Positions 18,928 to 31,619 of a DNA stretch of 33,998 bases are shown here, one piece after another; position 1 is the stretch's first letter; each line of letters opens with the position of its first letter. Source of the stretch: Burkholderiaceae bacterium (GTDB lineage: Bacteria > Pseudomonadota > Gammaproteobacteria > Burkholderiales > Burkholderiaceae_C); the NCBI GenBank assembly GCA_014879745.1, contig JACSRM010000211.1, positions 1-33,998 on the forward strand, written 5' to 3'. Both the position numbers and the translations under genes were made by a program. Below the pieces are notes generated by a model, which worked only from the letters and a program-made list of their open reading frames with translations, did not search any database and had not been told where the DNA came from.

Positions 18928-20139
18928 ATGAAACTCAAGCTCCTGTACACCCTGCTCGCCGCTGCCGGCCTCGCGGGCGCGGCGCAAGCCGAGATCACCG
19001 GCGGCGTCGTCAAGATCGGCGTGCTGAACGACATGTCCGGGCCCTACGCCGACATTGCCGGTCAAGGCTCCGTCGTCGCCGCCAAGATGGCGGCCGAGGA
19101 CTATGTCAAGGCGACCGGCTCCAAGCTGAAGATCGAGATCGTCTCGGCCGACCACCAGAACAAGCCCGACGTCGGCTCGAGCATCGCGCGCAAGTGGATC
19201 GACGCCGACGGCGTCGACATGATCGTCGACGTGCCGACCTCGTCGGTCGCGCTGGCGATCGCACAGATCGCCAAGGAGAAGAACAAGGTCCAGGTCAATT
19301 CCGGCGCCGGCTCGTCCGACCTGACCGGCAAGGCCTGCACGCCCAATACCGTGCATTGGACCTACGACACCTGGATGCTGGCGCACGGCACGGGCTCGGC
19401 GGTGGTGAAGAATGGCGGCGACACCTGGTTCTTCCTGACCGCTGACTATGCCTTCGGCCACGCCCTCGAGCGCGACACCGCCGAGGTCGTCAAGGCCTCG
19501 GGCGGCAAGGTGCTCGGCGACGTCAAGGTGCCGCTCGGCACGCAGGACTTCTCGTCCTTCCTGCTGCAGGCGCAGGCGTCGAAGGCGAAGATCATCGGCC
19601 TGGCGAATGCCGGCGCCGACACCATCAACTCGATCAAGCAGGCGTCCGAGTTCGGCATCGTCAAGGGCGGCCAGAAGATGGCCGGCCTGCTCGTATTCAT
19701 CAGCGACATCCACGGCCTGGGGCTGCAGACCGCGCAGGGCCTGCAGCTGACCGAGACCTTCTACTGGGACATGAACGAGGGCACGCGCGCCTGGTCCAAG
19801 CGCTTCGGTGCGCAGCAAGGCGGCAAGATGCCGACCATGGTGCAGGCCGGCGTCTACTCGGGCATGTTGCACTACCTGAAGGCGGTCGACGCCATCCAGG
19901 ACGACAAGGACGGTGCCAAGGTCGTGGCCGAGATGAAGAAGCTGCCGGTCGACGACCCGCTGTTCGGCAAGGGCATGATCCGCGCGGACGGCCGCAATAT
20001 CCACCCGGCCTATCTGTTCGAGGTGAAGTCGCCGAGCGAGTCCAAGTACCCCTGGGACTACTACAAGCTGCTGCAGACGATTCCGGCCGACAAGGCGTTC
20101 CGCCCGATGGCCGAGGGCGGCTGCCCGCTGGTGAAGTAG
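18928..20139 (+). CDS. ABC transporter periplasmic substrate-binding protein (branched-chain amino acid family)
   Basis: Signal peptide MKLKLLYTLLAAAGLAGAAQA then EITGGVVKIGVLNDMSGPYADIAGQGSVVAAKMAAEDY; preceded by GGAAGGA RBS-like sequence. Flanked by cognate ATPases and permeases. Confidence 0.92.
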   Translation: MKLKLLYTLLAAAGLAGAAQAEITGGVVKIGVLNDMSGPYADIAGQGSVVAAKMAAEDYVKATGSKLKIEIVSADHQNKPDVGSSIARKWIDADGVDMIVDVPTSSVALAIAQIAKEKNKVQVNSGAGSSDLTGKACTPNTVHWTYDTWMLAHGTGSAVVKNGGDTWFFLTADYAFGHALERDTAEVVKASGGKVLGDVKVPLGTQDFSSFLLQAQASKAKIIGLANAGADTINSIKQASEFGIVKGGQKMAGLLVFISDIHGLGLQTAQGLQLTETFYWDMNEGTRAWSKRFGAQQGGKMPTMVQAGVYSGMLHYLKAVDAIQDDKDGAKVVAEMKKLPVDDPLFGKGMIRADGRNIHPAYLFEVKSPSESKYPWDYYKLLQTIPADKAFRPMAEGGCPLVK

Positions 20140-20166
20140 ACGCGCCTCCAAGGCAAGGCATAGACC

Positions 20167-21051
20167 ATGGAGATCTTCGGCGTCCCGGTCCAGGCCCTGA
20201 TGGGCCAGTTGCTGATCGGGCTGATCAACGGCTCCTTCTATGCCTTGCTGTCGTTGGGCCTGGCCGTCATCTTCGGCATGCTCAACATCATCAATTTCGC
20301 GCACGGCGCGCAGTACATGATGGGCGCCTTCGCCGCCTATGTGCTGCTCAACAAGGCGGGCCTGGGCTACTGGTGGTCGCTGCTCCTGGTGCCGCCGCTG
20401 ATCGGCGCCTTCGGCATGCTCATCGAGCGCACGATGCTCAAGCCGCTGTACAAGCTTGATCACATCTATGGTCTGCTGCTGACCTTCGGCATCGCACTGA
20501 TCCTCGAGGGCCTGTTCCGAAACGAATACGGCGCCTCCGGACTGCCCTACGCGATCCCGCCGCAGCTCGGCGGCGGCGTCAATCTCGGCTTCATGTTCCT
20601 GCCCAACTACCGCGGCTGGGTCATCGTCGCCTCGCTCGTGGTCTGCCTCGCGACCTGGTACGTGATCGAGCGCACCCGGCTCGGCGGCTACCTGCGCGCA
20701 GCGACCGAGAACCCGCAGCTGGTGCAGGCCTTCGGCATCAACGTGCCGCGCATGATCACGCTGACGTACGGGTTCGGCGTCGCGCTGGCCGCGCTGGCCG
20801 GCGTGATGGCGGCGCCGATCTATCAGGTCAGCCCGCAGATGGGGTCGCAGCTGATCATCGTCGTCTTCGCCGTGGTCGTGATCGGCGGCATGGGCTCGAT
20901 CCTCGGCGCCATCGTCACCGGCTTCGGCCTCGGGCTGCTCGAGGGCCTGACCAAGGTCTTCTATGCCGAAGCGTCGACGACGGTGATCTTCGTCGTCATG
21001 GCAATCGTGCTGCTGCTGCGGCCGGCCGGCCTGTTCGGAACCCAGAAATGA
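20167..21051 (+). CDS. Branched-chain amino acid-type ABC transporter permease (LivH-like)
   Basis: LLIGLINGSFYALLSLGLAVIFGMLNIINFAHGAQYMMGAFAAYVL is a LivH hallmark. Confidence 0.93.
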   Translation: MEIFGVPVQALMGQLLIGLINGSFYALLSLGLAVIFGMLNIINFAHGAQYMMGAFAAYVLLNKAGLGYWWSLLLVPPLIGAFGMLIERTMLKPLYKLDHIYGLLLTFGIALILEGLFRNEYGASGLPYAIPPQLGGGVNLGFMFLPNYRGWVIVASLVVCLATWYVIERTRLGGYLRAATENPQLVQAFGINVPRMITLTYGFGVALAALAGVMAAPIYQVSPQMGSQLIIVVFAVVVIGGMGSILGAIVTGFGLGLLEGLTKVFYAEASTTVIFVVMAIVLLLRPAGLFGTQK

Positions 21052-22004
21052 ACGCTCCGCCCGCGGCGCCCGGCAAGCGCAATGACCTGATCGCGTTCGC
21101 GGTGCTTGCGCTCGCGCTGGCGATCGCGCCGGCCGTCGTCTACCCGGTCTTCATGATGAAGGTGATGTGCTTCGCGTTGTTCGCGTGCGCCTTCAACCTG
21201 CTGCTCGGCTTCGGTGGCCTGCTGTCGTTCGGCCACGCGATGTTCCTTGGGTCCGCGGGCTATGTCTGCGCGCATGCGGCCAAGGTCTGGGGCCTCACGC
21301 CGGAGCTCGCGATCCTCGCCGGCACCGCCAGCGCGGCGCTGCTCGGCTGGCTGGCGGGCGTGCTGGCGATCCGCCGCCAGGGCATCTACTTCGCGATGAT
21401 CACGCTCGCGCTGGCGCAGATGGTCTTCTTCTTCAGCCTGCAGGCGCCGTTCACCGGCGGCGAGGACGGCATCCAGGCGGTGCCGCGCGGCCACCTGTTC
21501 GGCCTCATCTCGCTCGACCAGCCGATGGCGATGTACACGGTCGTGCTGGCGATCTTCCTCGGCGGCTTCGGCCTCATCTACCGCATCATCCACTCGCCCT
21601 TCGGCCAGGTGCTGAAGGCGATCCGCGAAAACGAGCAGCGCGCGATCTCGCTCGGCTACGACACCGACCGCGTCAAGCTCGTCGCCTTCGTCTTGAGCGC
21701 CACCCTCGCCGGGCTGGCCGGCGCGACGAAGGCGATCGTCTTCCAGCTCGCGTCGCTGACCGACGTGCACTGGTCGATGAGCGGCGAGGTCGTGCTGATG
21801 ACGCTGCTGGGCGGCATGGGCACCGTCTTCGGCCCGGTGGTCGGCGCGGCGCTGATCGTCACGATGCAGAACTACCTCGCCCAGCTCGGCGCCTGGGTTA
21901 CCGTCGTGCAGGGCGCGATCTTCGTCATCTGCGTGCTTGCCTTCCGCCGCGGCTTCGTCGGCGAACTGCTCGCCTGGCGCGAACGCCGGCGCGCCGGCCG
22001 CTGA
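21048..22004 (+). CDS. Branched-chain amino acid-type ABC transporter permease (LivM-like)
   Basis: ACAFNLLLGFGGLLSFGHAMFLGSAGYVCAHAAK...HSPFGQVLKAIRENEQRAISLGYD is a LivM hallmark. ATGA overlap with the upstream permease. Confidence 0.93.
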   Translation: MNAPPAAPGKRNDLIAFAVLALALAIAPAVVYPVFMMKVMCFALFACAFNLLLGFGGLLSFGHAMFLGSAGYVCAHAAKVWGLTPELAILAGTASAALLGWLAGVLAIRRQGIYFAMITLALAQMVFFFSLQAPFTGGEDGIQAVPRGHLFGLISLDQPMAMYTVVLAIFLGGFGLIYRIIHSPFGQVLKAIRENEQRAISLGYDTDRVKLVAFVLSATLAGLAGATKAIVFQLASLTDVHWSMSGEVVLMTLLGGMGTVFGPVVGAALIVTMQNYLAQLGAWVTVVQGAIFVICVLAFRRGFVGELLAWRERRRAGR

Positions 22005-22032
22005 CACGGACGCAGCCGCGGCGGCCGACACC

Positions 22033-22569
22033 ATGCACCGCCGCGCTGGCGCTGGCGGCGCCCTGCGGCCGAACAGGCCGATTCGAATCTGTATCGGCCT
22101 GCTCGGGGCGTGGCTCGTCGCCGTCCCTGCCCACGCCGATGAGCCATTGCGCCGCAACGTCTTCAACGACCCGTTCGTGCAGGTATCGGCGGGCCTGCCG
22201 GGCTGCCCGGTTCCCGATGCGCCGGGCGTGACCGAACAGGAAGCGCGCGATCTGGCCCATGACCGGTCGCAGCGCGGTGTCAGCTGCTGGCTCGCCGGGC
22301 GCTGCCGCCTGCCCAACGCCTACCTCTACGACGCCGAGATCATCCCGCGCGTGCAGCAGGCGCTGCGCGTCAGCGGGCGTTTCGCCGACACCAGCATCTG
22401 GGCTGCCGGCCAGCGCCGCTTCGTCTGGCTGCAGGGCTGCGTCTCGAATGCCGGGCAGGCGATGGATGCCGAGCAACTCGTGCGCCGCATCGACGATGTC
22501 GAGGGCGTCGTCAACCAGTTGATGATCGGCACCGGCGGCACGCCGGCCTATCGCGTCGCGCCGCGCTGA
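22033..22569 (+). CDS. Predicted secreted protein with a BON-like domain
   Basis: N-terminal hydrophobic segment ICIGLLGAWLVAVPAHA then ...DAEIIPRVQQALRVSGRFADTSIWAAGQRRFVWLQGCVSNAGQAMDAEQLVRRIDDVEGVVNQLMIG, resembling a BON domain. Confidence 0.7.
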   Translation: MHRRAGAGGALRPNRPIRICIGLLGAWLVAVPAHADEPLRRNVFNDPFVQVSAGLPGCPVPDAPGVTEQEARDLAHDRSQRGVSCWLAGRCRLPNAYLYDAEIIPRVQQALRVSGRFADTSIWAAGQRRFVWLQGCVSNAGQAMDAEQLVRRIDDVEGVVNQLMIGTGGTPAYRVAPR

Positions 22570-22580
22570 AGGCGCCAGGT

Positions 22581-23651
<1,071 letters not shown>

Positions 23652-23708
23652 GGCGCATTATCGCGGCGCGCGACGGCGGATGCGCCGCGGGCGCGCCACA
23701 CGATCGGT

Positions 23709-24281
23709 CTATCGGGCCAGCGCGCGCAGCGCGAGCTTGATGCCGTCGCTGACGCCGATATCGGCCGCCAGCGCCTTGCAGGCGGCAGCCGCCTCGCGCT
23801 CGCTGTAGCCGAGCGCGAGCAGCGCCTGCAGGATGTCGCCGTGGCTGCCTGCGGCGGGCGATGCGGGCGCCACGGTGTCGCTGCCGAGCTTGCCCTTCAG
23901 TTCGAGCAGCAGCCGCTCGGCGGTCTTCTTGCCGATGCCGGGCACCTTGACGAGGCGCGCCGATTCCTGCCGGCTCACGGCGTGCTCGAGTTCGGCGACC
24001 GACAGGCCGGAGAGGATGGCCAGCGCGGTGCGCGGGCCGATTCCCGAAATCTTCACCAGGTGGCGAAAGGTCGTGCGCTCCGGCGCGGTGAGGAAGCCGA
24101 ACAGCACCTGCGCATCCTCGCGGACGACGAAGTGCGTCAAGAGCGTCACGCGCTCGCCGACCGCGGGCAGGTTGTAGAAGCTGCTCATCGGCACGTCGAC
24201 CTCGTAGCCGACGCCGCCGACGTCGATCAGCAACTGCGGCGGATGCTTCGCCGCCAGCACGCCGGTGAGGCGTCCGATCAT
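23709..24281 (-). CDS. ruvA: Holliday junction branch migration protein RuvA
   Basis: [39 protein letters not shown]...[20 protein letters not shown]...[23 protein letters not shown] (HhH motifs). Confidence 0.97.
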   Translation of the reverse strand: MIGRLTGVLAAKHPPQLLIDVGGVGYEVDVPMSSFYNLPAVGERVTLLTHFVVREDAQVLFGFLTAPERTTFRHLVKISGIGPRTALAILSGLSVAELEHAVSRQESARLVKVPGIGKKTAERLLLELKGKLGSDTVAPASPAAGSHGDILQALLALGYSEREAAAACKALAADIGVSDGIKLALRALAR

Positions 24282-24940
24282 CGCGTCGCCGACGTGCCGG
24301 CGAACAGGCCCAGGCGTTGCGCCTCGAGCGCCGCCTCGGCGCGCGAGCTCACATTGAGCTTGCGGTAGATCTGCTTCACATAGTCGGCGATCGTGTGCCG
24401 CGACAGGCTGAGCTGGACGCCGATCTCGGGCAGCGTATAGCCCTTCGCGACGCGCAGCAGCACCTCGCTTTCGCGCTCGGTGAGCTGTACGCGCGGCACG
24501 GTGTTCTGCTGCGGCCGGGCCTGCGCCGCGAAATAGGCGATCACGCGGCGCGCGATCGAAGGCGACAGCGGCGGCTCGCCCTGGCTGATGCGCTGCAACT
24601 GGTCGGTGAAGTGCTCGCGCGGCTGCTCCTTGAGGACGTAGCCGAAGGCACCCGCCTGCAGGGCCGGGAAGAGATGCTCGTCGTCGTCGTGGATCGTGAC
24701 GACGACCGATTGCACCTCGGGCTGCGTCTCGCGCAGCGCGGCGACGACATCCACGCCCGAGCCGTCGGGCAGGCCGAGATCGACGAGCGCGAGGTCGAAC
24801 TTGATCGCCGAGACCAGGCCCAGCGCGTCGTGCACGCGCGCCGACTCGCAGATGTGGGCGCGCGGAAAGACCTGCAGCACGAGCGCCTTGATCCAGGCCC
24901 GGATCTCGGGCAGGTCTTCGAGCAGCAGGATATTGTTCAT
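24278..24940 (-). CDS. LuxR/NarL-family response regulator
   Basis: Receiver [16 protein letters not shown]...[17 protein letters not shown] (Asp acceptor) plus [60 protein letters not shown]. Stop overlaps the ruvA ATG. Confidence 0.94.
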   Translation of the reverse strand: MNNILLLEDLPEIRAWIKALVLQVFPRAHICESARVHDALGLVSAIKFDLALVDLGLPDGSGVDVVAALRETQPEVQSVVVTIHDDDEHLFPALQAGAFGYVLKEQPREHFTDQLQRISQGEPPLSPSIARRVIAYFAAQARPQQNTVPRVQLTERESEVLLRVAKGYTLPEIGVQLSLSRHTIADYVKQIYRKLNVSSRAEAALEAQRLGLFAGTSATR

Positions 24941-25004
24941 GACGATGGCGGGCGATGAGCTTCGGCTTCATCCTAGCAGCGCGCAGGCCCCGCGGCGCAC
25001 CGCT

Positions 25005-26879
25005 TTACAGCGGAAGCGTGAGGCGGATCACGGTTCCGTAGCCCGGGCCGGACTCGACGAGGCACTGGCCGCGCATCTGCTTGGCGCGGTGCTTCATGCT
25101 CGACATGCCGTGACCGCGGTCGAGCCGGCCGTCGAGTTCGAGCGGAATGCCGCGCCCGTTGTCCTGCACGACGAGGCTCACGTCGTCGGCGCTGATCATG
25201 CAGTTCACCTTGCAGTGCGACGCGCCGCTGTGCTTGATGATGTTGTTCACCGCCTCGCGCAGGATGCGCGTCGTCTGCACGAAGGCGCGCGCCGACATCA
25301 GCTGCTCGGAATCATCGGTCGGGCCGGTCCATTCCGCTTCGATATTGGCCTGGCCGAGGCGCGAGACGGTCTCGGCGCGCCAGTCGGCGAGCGCATCGGC
25401 GACGCGCATCGCCTTGCCCGTCATGCCGCGCACCGACAGCCGCATTTCCTCGAGCGCCTCGCGCGCGAGGGTCGAGATGCGCTCGGATTCGCTCGTATGC
25501 ACGATCGTCAGCAGCTTGGCGCCGAGGTCGTCGTGCAGGTCGGAGGCGATGCGCTTGCGCTCCTTCTCGGTCACCTGCTCGACGCGCAGTTCGGCAAGCT
25601 GCGCGAAGTTGCGCTCGATCTCGGCCGTCGCCTCCTGGATGCGCGCCTCGAGCGTGCTGCGCCCCGCCTCGGCCGCACGCAGCGCGCGCGCGAAGACCTG
25701 GACGAGCCGAAAGCTCACGACCAGAACGAAGACCGGAAAGGCAAAGCGCAGTGCGTGGCCGCGCCAGATGCCGCCGCCGGCGGCGTGCTGTACCTCTTCG
25801 AGCACCACCATGCACGCGAGCAGCACGAGGATCGCGCTCATGACCCAGAACTCGGTGCGCTGGCTCACCCAGCTGACGCGCAGATAGACCGCCGTCGCGG
25901 CCAGCAGCTCGAGGCCGAGCGCCCAGTACCAGAATGTGACGCCGGCGTACAGCCGGTCCGGCCCGAGCAGCGCGAGCGACAGCGGCATCACGAAGCACTG
26001 CGCGATCAGTGCATAGTCGAGCGGCCGGCGCTTCACGTGCGCATAGCGCAGCAGGAAGACGATCGCGAAACCGACGACCGGCGCGAAGCCGAGCGTGACG
26101 GCGAACTCCGCGGCGCGGTTCGACAGCGGCGGGTCGGCAAGCCAGATGCGCGCCGTCAGCAACGACCAGATGATCGACATGGTGCCGAAATACATCAGGT
26201 AGCTCGCGCGCCGGTTGAACCAGCCGACGCCGATCATGAAGACGCCGAGCACGAACAGCGTGACGCCGAGCAACTGCGGCGCGGTGACGTTCCAGAACTG
26301 CTGCGCGCGCCAGACCGGCGCCAGCGCGTCCATCGGCCCGATGCGAAGCAGGGACAAGCCGGCCGCGCGCTGGCGCGATGCGACATGCTCGAGCGCGTGG
26401 CCGCGCAGCTTCAGGTCGAGCGTATTGCCCTGCGCACGCAGCAGGGCCGACGGCAGCGCGACGAGTTGCGGCTGGTAGCAGTTGCGCGTGACGGGCTCGC
26501 GCATGCGCCCGCCGCTGAAGATGCGATGGCCGTTCAGATATACCTCGAGATTGGTGCACGCCCGTTCGACATAGAGTGCCGATACCGCCTCCGGGTCGGC
26601 GCGCGGCGGCGCGTCGAACCGCACCCGATACCAGACCACGCCTTCGTAGCCGGGCCGGCTCGCATCCCAATCGTCGGGCAGTTCCTGCAGCGCGGCCGGC
26701 GCGCCGGCCGGGAAGTCCGGCGCATCGCCGGCCACCGCGAGTGCTTCGCGAAACTCGAGCGTCGGCGGCGACCCCGAGGTCGGCTCGGCGGCCTGGCCGG
26801 CGAGCGCGCAGCCGGCCAGCACGACGATGCACAGCAAGCCGCGCAGAAAGACGGTCAGCGAATCGCGCGGCACGGGCAT
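25005..26879 (-). CDS. Membrane sensor histidine kinase (7TMR-DISM-like sensor, HisKA_3/HATPase_c)
   Basis: N-terminal secretion-like segment MPVPRDSLTVFLRGLLCIVVLAGCALAGQAAEP, an extracellular beta-rich-looking region, about 7 hydrophobic segments, then KRIASDLHDDLGAKLLTIVHTSE (H-box), ILREAVNNIIKHSGASH (N-box), VVQDNGRGIP and GHGMSSMKHRAKQMRG. Confidence 0.9.
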   Translation of the reverse strand: MPVPRDSLTVFLRGLLCIVVLAGCALAGQAAEPTSGSPPTLEFREALAVAGDAPDFPAGAPAALQELPDDWDASRPGYEGVVWYRVRFDAPPRADPEAVSALYVERACTNLEVYLNGHRIFSGGRMREPVTRNCYQPQLVALPSALLRAQGNTLDLKLRGHALEHVASRQRAAGLSLLRIGPMDALAPVWRAQQFWNVTAPQLLGVTLFVLGVFMIGVGWFNRRASYLMYFGTMSIIWSLLTARIWLADPPLSNRAAEFAVTLGFAPVVGFAIVFLLRYAHVKRRPLDYALIAQCFVMPLSLALLGPDRLYAGVTFWYWALGLELLAATAVYLRVSWVSQRTEFWVMSAILVLLACMVVLEEVQHAAGGGIWRGHALRFAFPVFVLVVSFRLVQVFARALRAAEAGRSTLEARIQEATAEIERNFAQLAELRVEQVTEKERKRIASDLHDDLGAKLLTIVHTSESERISTLAREALEEMRLSVRGMTGKAMRVADALADWRAETVSRLGQANIEAEWTGPTDDSEQLMSARAFVQTTRILREAVNNIIKHSGASHCKVNCMISADDVSLVVQDNGRGIPLELDGRLDRGHGMSSMKHRAKQMRGQCLVESGPGYGTVIRLTLPL

Positions 26880-26931
26880 GGGTCGGGATTGTGCAGGACG
26901 GTGCGCGCCCCGCCCGATCGCGGTACGCGCC

Positions 26932-27213
26932 CTATTTCACGTCTGGCGCGCCGCCCAGACATACGCCAAGCCAGCGCGCGACGTATTCCGCCGCGGCGTC
27001 GATCTCGATCGTCTTGCGCCGCGCGCTGTCGCCGCGCACGAGGCGTATCGATCGGCGCGGCAGGCCGAGTTCGGCGGCCAGCCAGGCAAGCAGCATCTCA
27101 TTGGCCTTGCCGTCGACCGGCGGCGCCGCGAGCCGCACCCGCAGCGCGCCGTCGTGCAGACCGTCGGCGCCGGTGCGCCGCGCATTCGGCACGACACTGA
27201 CCGCGAGCCGCAC
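26932..27213 (-). CDS. DUF167 (YggU-like) family protein
   Basis: Probable GTG start: VRLAVSVVPNARRTGADGLHDGALRVRLAAPPVDGKANEMLLAWLAAELGLPRRSIRLVRGDSARRKTIEID. P(N/K)A, DGKAN and G..SR/A..K motifs fit DUF167. The start is uncertain because the frame stays open further upstream. Confidence 0.83.
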   Translation of the reverse strand: MRLAVSVVPNARRTGADGLHDGALRVRLAAPPVDGKANEMLLAWLAAELGLPRRSIRLVRGDSARRKTIEIDAAAEYVARWLGVCLGGAPDVK

Positions 27214-27338
27214 GCCGCTTGCGCCGCTGCTCAGGCAGGGCCAGCGTGGTGCCGCGCACTGCCCCGTCGCGCCGGCCGGATCCGCGCTCGGCGCGATCGG
27301 CGGCGTCGGCGGCGCGCGGTGCGGCGCGCGGCCCGGCT

Positions 27339-30002
<2,664 letters not shown>

Positions 30003-30055
30003 GCCTGTCCTGTTGTCTGCTCTCGGCGACGCAAGGTCTGCCTACAATCTGCCCT

Positions 30056-30094
30056 CACGCGTGCGCGCGCCTGCATACACGCGCGCGCGCGCGC
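30056..30094. other. Alternating purine-pyrimidine tract in the divergent topB/SET intergenic region (Z-DNA-prone)
   Basis: CACGCGTGCGCGCGC (30056-30070) then TGCATACACGCGCGCGCGCGCGC (30072-30094) are each strictly alternating, with a single C between them. Confidence 0.7.
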
Positions 30095-30105
30095 CCACGA
30101 ATTCA

Positions 30106-30657
30106 ATGTACCCAAAGTCGACCATGACGCAAGCCGCTTCGCCAAGGCACCCGGATGATCGCGGCGCGGCGCCGGCGAACGGCGCAGCGCACCCCGCCGC
30201 CGCGCGCAGGGGGGCGCGGCGCATCCAGGTGCGCCGCTCGGGCGTGCACGGCAAGGGCGTTTTCGCCGTCGCGCCGATCGCGAAGGGTACGCGCGTGATC
30301 GAATATCTCGGCGAGGTCATCAGCTGGCGCGAAGCGCTGCGCCGCCACCCGCACGATCCGAGCGATCCGAACCATACCTTCTTCTTCCACATCGACGACA
30401 AGCACGTCATCGATGCGAGCGTGGGCGGCAACGCGGCGCGCTGGATCAACCATGCGTGCACGCCCAACTGCGAGGCCGACGAGATCGACGGCCGCGTCTT
30501 CGTCAGCGCGCTCACCGATATCGCGCCCGGCGAGGAGCTGTTCTACGACTACGGCCTCGTCATCGACGGGCGCTACACGAAGAAGCTGAAGGAGCAGTTC
30601 GCCTGCCGCTGCGGCACGCCGCGCTGCCGGGGCACGATGCTCGCGCCGAAACGATGA
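30106..30657 (+). CDS. SET domain protein (putative protein-lysine N-methyltransferase) with post-SET-like Cys motif
   Basis: RIQVRRSGVHGKGVFAVAPIAKGTRVIEYLGEVI, ARWINHACTPNCEAD, IAPGEELFYDYGL, FACRCGTPRCRGTML. Start may instead be the ATG at 30124. Confidence 0.9.
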   Translation: MYPKSTMTQAASPRHPDDRGAAPANGAAHPAAARRGARRIQVRRSGVHGKGVFAVAPIAKGTRVIEYLGEVISWREALRRHPHDPSDPNHTFFFHIDDKHVIDASVGGNAARWINHACTPNCEADEIDGRVFVSALTDIAPGEELFYDYGLVIDGRYTKKLKEQFACRCGTPRCRGTMLAPKR

Positions 30658-31619
30658 CCGCAGCACGAGGCACGGTACCCTCCGCCGGCGGCCGCTGGCA
30701 TTGGGATGCGCAGGCGCTCTGGGCGCAGCTCGAGCCGCGCCTGCCCGGGCTGAGTGTCGAGGTGCTGGCACGCGCGCCGTCGACCAATACCGTGCTGCTC
30801 GAGCGGGCGCGTGTCGCGCCGCATGCGCGCGACGGCGGGGGCGGCCGCGCGGCCGAGGCGGGCGAGCGCGTCGGCCGGCGCCAGGCCGACATGCAGCCCT
30901 GCCTGCTCGTTGCCGAGCACCAGACGGCCGGGCGCGGCCGGCTCGGCCGGGGCTGGCGTTCGGCGCGCGGCGCGTCGCTCACGTTCTCGCTCGCGCTGCC
31001 GCTGGCACCCGCCGACTGGTCGGGCCTGTCGCTCGCGGTCGGCGTCGCGCTCGCCGATGCCCTGCAACCCGAGGCCGCGCCTTCGACGCCGTCGATCGCG
31101 CTGAAATGGCCGAACGACCTGTGGCTCGCGCCGCCTGCCGAGCAGGGGCCGCCGGCCGACGGCAGCCTCGGCCGCAAGCTCGGCGGCATCCTGATCGAAA
31201 CCCTCGCCAGGGGCAGCCAGCGGCTGGCGGTGATCGGCGTCGGGCTCAACGTGGCACCGCTGCCCGAGCCGCTGCCGGTCGACCTGCACGGCCGCATGGC
31301 GTCGATCGCCGAGATCGATCCCGGCGCGAATGCGCCGGCAGTGCTGGCGCGCGTCGCGCTGCCGCTGGTCGAGGCGCTGCACAACTTCGAGCGCGATGGC
31401 TTTGCCGCATTCGCCGAGCGCTTCGCCGCACGCGACCTGCTGCGCGACCAGGCGGTGCGCACGACCGCCGCCGATGCGCCGGAAGGCACGGCGCGCGGCG
31501 TCGATGCGCACGGCGCGCTGCTGATCGATACGGCCGACGGGCGGCACGCGATCACGAGCGGCGAAGTCAGCGTGCGGCCGGTCGGCGGCCCCGATACGAT
31601 CCCCTCGCCTGCGCCATGA
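30654..31619 (+). CDS. birA: Biotin--[acetyl-CoA-carboxylase] ligase, apparently monofunctional (no N-terminal HTH)
   Basis: APSTNTVLLERA, LLVAEHQTAGRGRLGRGWRSARGASLTFSLALPL, LKWPNDLWL, RKLGGILIETL, VIGVGLNV. ATG overlaps the SET gene TGA. Confidence 0.93.
   Translation: MTAARGTVPSAGGRWHWDAQALWAQLEPRLPGLSVEVLARAPSTNTVLLERARVAPHARDGGGGRAAEAGERVGRRQADMQPCLLVAEHQTAGRGRLGRGWRSARGASLTFSLALPLAPADWSGLSLAVGVALADALQPEAAPSTPSIALKWPNDLWLAPPAEQGPPADGSLGRKLGGILIETLARGSQRLAVIGVGLNVAPLPEPLPVDLHGRMASIAEIDPGANAPAVLARVALPLVEALHNFERDGFAAFAERFAARDLLRDQAVRTTAADAPEGTARGVDAHGALLIDTADGRHAITSGEVSVRPVGGPDTIPSPAP

Noticed and set aside
18907-20463. 518-aa minus-strand ORF antisense to the substrate-binding protein
   Set aside because: Shadow ORF; the plus-strand product has a signal peptide and clear SBP features.
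24696-27200. 834-aa plus-strand ORF antisense to the response regulator, histidine kinase and DUF167
   Set aside because: Overlaps three genes with clear motifs on the minus strand; Arg/Ala/Asp-rich shadow.
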